This document shows positions 58,855 through 64,000 of a stretch of DNA of 64,000 bases, in pieces (the first letter of the stretch is position 1; every line of letters starts with the position of its first letter). The notes beneath the pieces are model-generated. The model searched no databases. It worked only from the letters and a program-made list of their open reading frames with translations, and had not been told where the DNA came from. Source of the stretch: Mugil cephalus. Taxonomy: Eukaryota; Chordata; Actinopteri; Mugiliformes; Mugilidae. Made by a program: the position numbers and the translations under genes. The stretch spans positions 19,944,357 through 20,008,356 of the forward strand of contig NC_061789.1 in the NCBI RefSeq assembly GCF_022458985.1. The letters are read 5' to 3'.

Positions 58855-61251
58855 CTGTAAAACAAAGAAAAGGGCAGACGTTGGATACAACTTATCAGTT
58901 GTTTTTCAAGTTGGAAAGAGAAACATGAGAATAAAGGGGAAAGGTGGGGTGATTGTAAATAGCTCCATGGAGATGGTTATGGGAGTGTAAACGGAAAGAA
59001 AACAGGGACAGAGTCAACCGGAGAAGCAATTACAAGGAAGGCTTCTCCTCAGCACATTTGGAGTATGACATCAGGATCCGGTGCGATCTCTGATACTGTG
59101 CTAACCTTTCTCTCCTCTCCATTTTCGCTCTCCCAGCTTTAATTTTTTTTTCTCGCAGACTTTTATATAAATCAGTTTTACTATATTTAAACGCACAAAA
59201 AACATTACCTACATGTGACTCTGGCTTGTGTTACAGGCATCTGACACTTCGTTTAACCCAGCTGCTTGTTTTTATTTCCAGGAGGTAGGTGAATGTTTGG
59301 AATAACTGGGCATTAATGTCTTTTAACAAGTCAGATAATGTTACTCTGAGCGTTTTATGATCCTGCAGCTCACACTGTCCCCGGTACAGAGTATTTATAG
59401 GCTCAGGTTACAGTTTATTAGGTACACCTGGTTAAAACTAATACAGTCCAGCAGAAATTCTCCCTGTATGAAGGTGATTTGGTTAAAACAAAGACTTCAC
59501 TTTCAAGTGAATATTATATTATGAAGATATATAGATAAAAATCTAATGCATTTCATTTTCACTTCTTACAAAGTGAATTCTGGGAAAGACAGAAAACGAG
59601 ATGCGACTTTGTTTATGGGATTTTTAGGCTGTTGACTGATTATGTGGAGACGGATATACATGCAGGTCTGTGTTGTGCCCAGAAGTATCAAATGCTCTGA
59701 TCACATGACCGTGTCTATTTGTGTATGGGAGTGATGGGGCAGCGTCGGCGGTGATTGGGACCATAAATCCACTGTGTATCACTTCTGCTGACTGAACCTT
59801 CAGATTCTGTCTCTAAGCTACAAGAGCGTGTGCGGGGCTAATTTCATTTTGCGGCAGTCATCAGAAAAGTTGATCTGCCTGTGACTTTTCCATGCCGTTT
59901 TGAGTGTGAAGCCTGTGAGTCACAGTGTTTATTAATACGGGTTTAGTTTATGTGTTGATGTACTCTTTGGGTTGTCCTTCCTCTATATATAGCCCTTTAG
60001 ATCTCCAAGGAGTAACGTGAGACAAGCTCATCTCCTTTCCTTGCCTTCACACTTGCCTTCTCTACCTCCTCTCACTCTCTCGCTCTCTTGTCACTTCGTT
60101 TGAAGTATCCACTCCATCTGAATGTACTTGTTGGCTCTGGCAGGCGTCCCCAAGTGGCTGAAGAGGCAAAGCATCTCCACAACATGTCCCTCCTCTATAC
60201 AGCCTGTTCTGCCTGCTCTCTTCTTTCCTTCCTCTTGTTTTTCACAAGTGCTCTCCTCATCACCTTCATTCCATCGCCTCAGCCTGAGTGGATCAGATTT
60301 AATGACAAGTCCAAAATAATCTCATAATAAACTCGCCCTTGCCTTCTCTGTCTGCTTTCTATCTTTTCATTCTCTCTCTTTAGTGTAAACTTTTTTTTTC
60401 TTCTCAGCCTTTTGCTTCGTTTTTCACTCGGTGTTGACAGCAGCCTATCAGCAGCCTTCCCTCATCTGGTTGTCTCTCTGCTTCACACATATTTTCCCTA
60501 ACCCCCAACCTTGTGAATGCTTTGTCTTTGTGTCACCGTGTAACCTCACCTCTCTCCGTTCCTTCTCATATCTGAACTCAGGCAGAGTCTCCAGACAAAA
60601 GATTAGAATGGAGAGCACAATGACCATGACGCTGATGATAGCGATGATGCGGGCTCCACTGGACGACTCCGGATACTCAAACAGCATCCAGATGCGCTGC
60701 TGCCACTTTTTGGCGGGTAAAGGCCTCTCCTCCTCCTTGGCAAAGCCTTCGTCGGCCTTGAAGCGTTCGATGATCTCCTCCCCGAGCTCGTAGAAGCGCA
60801 GCTCCTCCAGGAACATGTCCAGGGGGATGTTGGCTGGCCTCCGCAGCCTCCCACCTGACTGGTAGAAGTAGAGGATGGAATCGAAGCAGACTCGGTTTCT
60901 GTCCAGGAAGAGTTCATTTCGCAAGGGGTCAAAGTAGCGAAGGCGGCGGCGGGGGTCACCCAGCAGGGAGTCGGGGAACTGAGCAAGAGTGCGGAGCTGG
61001 GTTTCATAACGCATCCCTGACACATTGATGGCCAGGCGTTCAGACAGAGCCCAGCCATTCCTCCAGTGACACTGCCGACGGTTCTCCCTCCTGGCCTCCG
61101 CCCTCGGCTCCTTCTCACCGCTCTCCTTCTCCATCTTGTTATTCTTGTCTTTGGTCCGCTTGTTTTCATCACTAACCTCCTCAGCTTTTTGTTTGTCTTT
61201 TGGCTCCCCCCCTCCTCCATCTATCCCACCATCCTTGTCTTGATTATCCAT
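57922..61251 (-). CDS. kcna7: Voltage-gated potassium channel Kv1.7 (KCNA7), two exons
   Basis: Shaker-type delayed rectifier. Exon 1 is 61251-60550 and exon 2 is 58854-57922; together they give 544 residues. In order: a charged N-terminal extension (1-70), the T1 tetramerisation domain (about 72-165), S1 (about 200-222), an S1-S2 loop with sequon NET (N245), S2, S3, S4 ([17 protein letters not shown]), S5, the pore with TTVGYGD (408-414), S6 with PVP (440-442), an acidic stretch ([17 protein letters not shown]) and the C-terminal VTQV PDZ ligand. Most Kv1 genes have an uninterrupted coding region. Kv1.7 is the exception with an intron after S1, exactly as here, and ntf4 is its neighbour in mammals. 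The pore reads GYGDMCPGT, where mammalian Kv1.7 has Ala in place of the Cys (C416). Confidence 0.93.
59407..59470. repeat. Fragment of a common teleost repeat (TTTATTAGGTACACCT)
   Basis: ACAGTTTATTAGGTACACCT followed by GGTTAAAACTAATACAGTCC in the kcna7 intron. I recall the same phrase from many fish genomes. Boundaries unclear. Confidence 0.55.
60550..61251 (-). CDS. kcna7: kcna7 exon 1 (N-terminus, T1 domain, S1)
   Basis: The ATG at 61251 opens 234 codons, ending [17 protein letters not shown]. Donor GAGAG|GTGAGG on the minus strand; phase 0. The frame continues 33 codons into the intron without homology. Confidence 0.94.
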
Positions 61252-63414
61252 CGGTCGGCCCTGAATCTTTTCTCTCTTGTTTTAATTTCGTTGTCTCTTT
61301 GTTCTGGAGTAAAGAACATCAAAGGTTAAACTATGAATGTGGAAACAACAGGACAGAAAATCACGGTTTCACTTACAAGAAAGTAAGTAAATGTGTGCAA
61401 TGATTTTTAAGTCATTATTTTGTTACATAAATTGTTTTTTAATATGGCCAAACTATCCACCAACCAGTTACAAGGCATCTAAATAATACATAAAATTCTA
61501 GCATGTTATAACATTAAATATTTTTAGTTTATTGGGTCCCATCTAATGCAATAGATCTGCATTAAATCCCATCGTTGTAGGCTTTATGGCATTTCATTTA
61601 TTGTCTTGACTGTTTGGGCAATGATTCAAATGTGCTACCATTTGTTCACACTATTTATATCAACGAGGACAGGAGAAATATCAGAAACACTTGTTTATAT
61701 AATTCATTGACGCCCAGACATCACAATCTCCAGAATGATCCTGGTGTTTAGTCAGCCTTTATGAAGCAGTTCCAACAAAAATTTAAAATTGTAATCTTCA
61801 TTATCAATCTAATGAATATATGAAATTAAAAGTCTCTCTGAGATTGTGCTGTTAAAGCTAGGCAGCACCTGTTGATTTGGAAAGGTTCATTTTACTTTTG
61901 TACTGTTTTTTTTTCTCCTGTAAATAACTCCTCATCAGCACACAGCATGCGAAAAACCTTCATCCATGCAGTCACCTGAGGCTGGTCTCCTCCTTTCACC
62001 TGTCCTCCTGCCTCCTGATCCAAATTAATCACTCCGCCAAAAGGTGACCATGTCTCTCTGACTGTACCACCGCCTCCAGGTGCCTTTTGTCGTCACCCTT
62101 TCCTCCTTCTTCAGCAGTTTGTGAATCAAATCCCTCATCACGATGTTGAGACAAGCCCTCCCAAGTGTCCCTCCGTCACGAGTCACGTTCGGGAGGTGAG
62201 GGGTGGAGGCAGCGTGGCTTCTTCAGGGGCAGCTGCGGTGTTAATCTGCAGCCCCGGGTGAAGTTAAGATAGTTAAGCTTGTTTGTAGGTCACCCACTGT
62301 CTTCCCTTGCGCCCCTGTGCTCTCCCTCAAGCTTGGTTCACCTCAGGGAATGCTGTGGGGCAGAAATTTAATCTGCAGCCCTCTGCTACTCCAAGAGCGC
62401 CGCCGACTCTTCTCCCCCTTTTTTCCTGCCCCCAACAACCCGCCCAGCTTTAGAATGCCAACCTCTCAACCCCTCATTTTTTCCTAAACATACTGTACAT
62501 ATTTGTATGCATCAACTGGTGTCCTAGTGTAGCACGTCTCAAAACTATTGTGTGAAAAAAAAAAGATTAAAATAATAGAAGTGATCAGCATTCCTGATGA
62601 TTTAGACTGAAAAACATGTGTTTAGTATTTATTTGTATGTGCTAACTGATTCCATAGCTACAGTTAGATCTTAAACGTGGCTGTGGTTTGTCCACGGCAC
62701 AAATAAAACTATCATGATACGTGACCCCCTAGCCCATGGCTTATTTTATATTGAATATGACACTGGATGTGTGTGGCTATTTCAGACCACCTAAGTCTGC
62801 ACTCAAACATATCTGTGTGAATGTGTCTTTGCGCAGCAAAACTACAATTCCCACGTCCAAATGTTGCCTTCAAACACTCCACGGAAGCTGCAGTTTGGAC
62901 ACTGTTTGAATAATGTATGCAGTGTGTCTGTCTTTTATTTTTGGAGACCATAATCACTAGAATTCTCCGCTAATTCTAGGAGCCATGACAGTGGGAAGAT
63001 TCTCAACAACAAATCAAATCATGGATTGATCCTTGAGAAAATGTGAACAGTTTATACCAACTAGCTAACAGGTATGGAAAATATATTTAAAACATTCCTT
63101 CTAACCCCCGCCCTCCCCTTTCCAATTCCACCGATCATAGCGACTTTATGAATAAATTCAGCGGTGTCCAATGATCCCACGAACTCTTAATGCAGCACAG
63201 GAAATCCCATGATTTCGCAGAACTTTGCACTCCACCAACAAACCACTATCGGTTATTTGACAAAGTAAAAGACGCTGTGTAGACCGAGCAGCAAGCAAAG
63301 TAAAAAATCTAAACACACAAAAAAACTTCCGGCTTTGCTGCATCGTGAGAAGCTTCTCAGCTTTGCGGTGTTTACGACAATATTCATCATCATTATCATC
63401 AAAAGCGCCGAAAG
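61252..63414. promoter_or_regulatory. Divergent intergenic region between kcna7 and hsd17b14
   Basis: Head-to-head spacing of 2.2 kb must hold both promoters. A G/C-richer stretch at about 61970-62460 may hold kcna7 5' untranslated exons or its promoter; the 14-base TTAATCTGCAGCCC occurs there twice (62241-62254 and 62369-62382). AAACTACAATTCCCA at 62839-62853 matches the core of the ZNF143/Staf motif. No clear TATA box is visible before hsd17b14. Confidence 0.4.
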
Positions 63415-63496
63415 ATGTCCCTCCGCTACCTCAACAAAGTTGCTATTGTCACCGGAGGATCCAAAGGGATCGGCAGGGGGGTTGTCAAAGTGTTCG
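63415..63496 (+). CDS. hsd17b14: hsd17b14 exon 1
   Basis: The ATG at 63415 follows AAAG. Donor TTCG|GTAAGG. Encodes the dinucleotide-binding TGGSKGIGRG motif. Confidence 0.92.
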
Positions 63497-63816
63497 GTAA
63501 GGTGGAAAAGTGTGGATCATCACGAGCACCACTGTCTGTGCTTGGATCAGGAAGTGGCGCACTAAAACTTCTCCTTTTTTTCTTTTTTAGTGGAAAACGG
63601 TGCTAAAGTGGTGTTTTGCGCAAAAGCAGGTGAGCACGGGCTGTCTCTGTAATTCCTCTGTGTTTTTAACCTGGCCGGACACGTATTTCGTCATGTTTGG
63701 CCGCGCATGTATCCGTAGACGGAGCAGGTGAAGCCCTGGAGGCGGAGCTAAACGCAGCAGCGCCGGGCTCATGCAGATTTGTGGCGTGTGACGTCTCTAA
63801 GGAGGAGGACATCAAG
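63415..63816 (+). CDS. hsd17b14: 17-beta-hydroxysteroid dehydrogenase 14, first three coding exons (partial)
   Basis: Cytosolic short-chain dehydrogenase/reductase using NAD+. The human enzyme oxidises estradiol-type steroids and L-fucose. Exons 63415-63496, 63591-63629 and 63719-63816 join in frame to 73 residues: MSLRYLNKVAIVTGGSKGIG, the cofactor-binding TGGSKGIG glycine motif, FVENGAKVVFCAKA (beta-2), then LEAELNAAAPG and the FVACDVSKEED strand that contacts the adenine. This arrangement and the human KVVVVTGGGRGIG..CDVTQEDDVK pattern agree. The catalytic Ser-Tyr-Lys exons lie beyond the window. A different SDR family member is possible from these residues alone, but synteny with PPFIA3/NTF4/KCNA7 supports HSD17B14. 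Confidence 0.9.
63591..63629 (+). CDS. hsd17b14: hsd17b14 exon 2 (39 bases)
   Basis: Acceptor TTCTTTTTTAG, donor GCAG|GTGAGC. Encodes VENGAKVVFCAKA. Confidence 0.88.
63719..63816 (+). CDS. hsd17b14: hsd17b14 exon 3
   Basis: Acceptor TATCCGTAG (weak pyrimidine tract), donor ATCAAG|GTGAAG. Encodes DGAGEALEAELNAAAPGSCR and FVACDVSKEEDIK. The next exon is not in the window. Confidence 0.88.
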
Positions 63817-64000
63817 GTGAAGTGAAACTGTGATGCTGCTGGCTACACACACTGCCAGTATTCTCATGAAATAGACAGAATCTAGTCAAGATCACAACAC
63901 ACATAGCTCATATCACCTACTGCGAACCATGACCTTCTTTGTCAGAGGGACATCTGGGCGCAGGGTTCCACTGAGCGATGCTGCAGGGCTATCAACAAAA

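Overview
The window is nuclear DNA from a ray-finned (teleost) fish. The protein-coding genes are split into exons with GT..AG introns, intergenic DNA is AT-rich with microsatellites, and several dispersed elements typical of teleost genomes are present (Tc1/mariner, hAT, foldback elements, a high-copy short repeat). Gene content matches the vertebrate segment equivalent to human 19q13.33, where PPFIA3, NTF4, KCNA7 and HSD17B14 also lie close together. I cannot name the species. There are no prokaryotic features, and I recognised no tRNA or rRNA gene.

Layout. (1) 1-11.6 kb: the 3' half of ppfia3 (liprin-alpha-3), + strand, 16 coding exons ending in the typical VRTYSC tail; the N-terminal coiled-coil exons lie before the window. 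A long 3' untranslated region may reach about 13.75 kb. (2) 14.6-16.3 kb: ntf4 (neurotrophin-4), - strand, one coding exon with an unusually long prodomain. (3) 16.3-34.9 kb: 18.6 kb with no recognisable protein gene. It holds a CpG-rich promoter-like block near 21.4-21.85 kb, an orphan exon-like segment at 27.9-28.0 kb and simple repeats. (4) 34.9-45.9 kb: a complete 10-exon excitatory amino acid (glutamate) transporter of the SLC1 family, + strand, EAAT2-like in its core but with a long proline-, RS- and acid-rich tail. (5) 45.9-57.9 kb: a gene-poor stretch with a foldback element, a hAT element, a Tc1-type end fragment, a MITE, and a duplicated block of about 1.6-1.9 kb whose two copies lie about 6.8 kb apart and share a near-identical 222-bp core. 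(6) 57.9-61.25 kb: kcna7, a Kv1 potassium channel, - strand, two coding exons. (7) 63.4 kb to the end: the first three coding exons of hsd17b14, + strand, running off the window.

Four of the five genes act in excitable tissue: liprin-alpha-3 organises presynaptic active zones, neurotrophin-4 is a secreted Trk ligand, the SLC1 protein should clear glutamate, and Kv1.7 repolarises membranes. They are separate genes kept together by ancient synteny, not an operon. No clearly new multi-gene system is visible. The observations most worth following are the duplicated non-coding block with its frozen core, the unusual tail of the glutamate transporter, and the expanded neurotrophin-4 prodomain.
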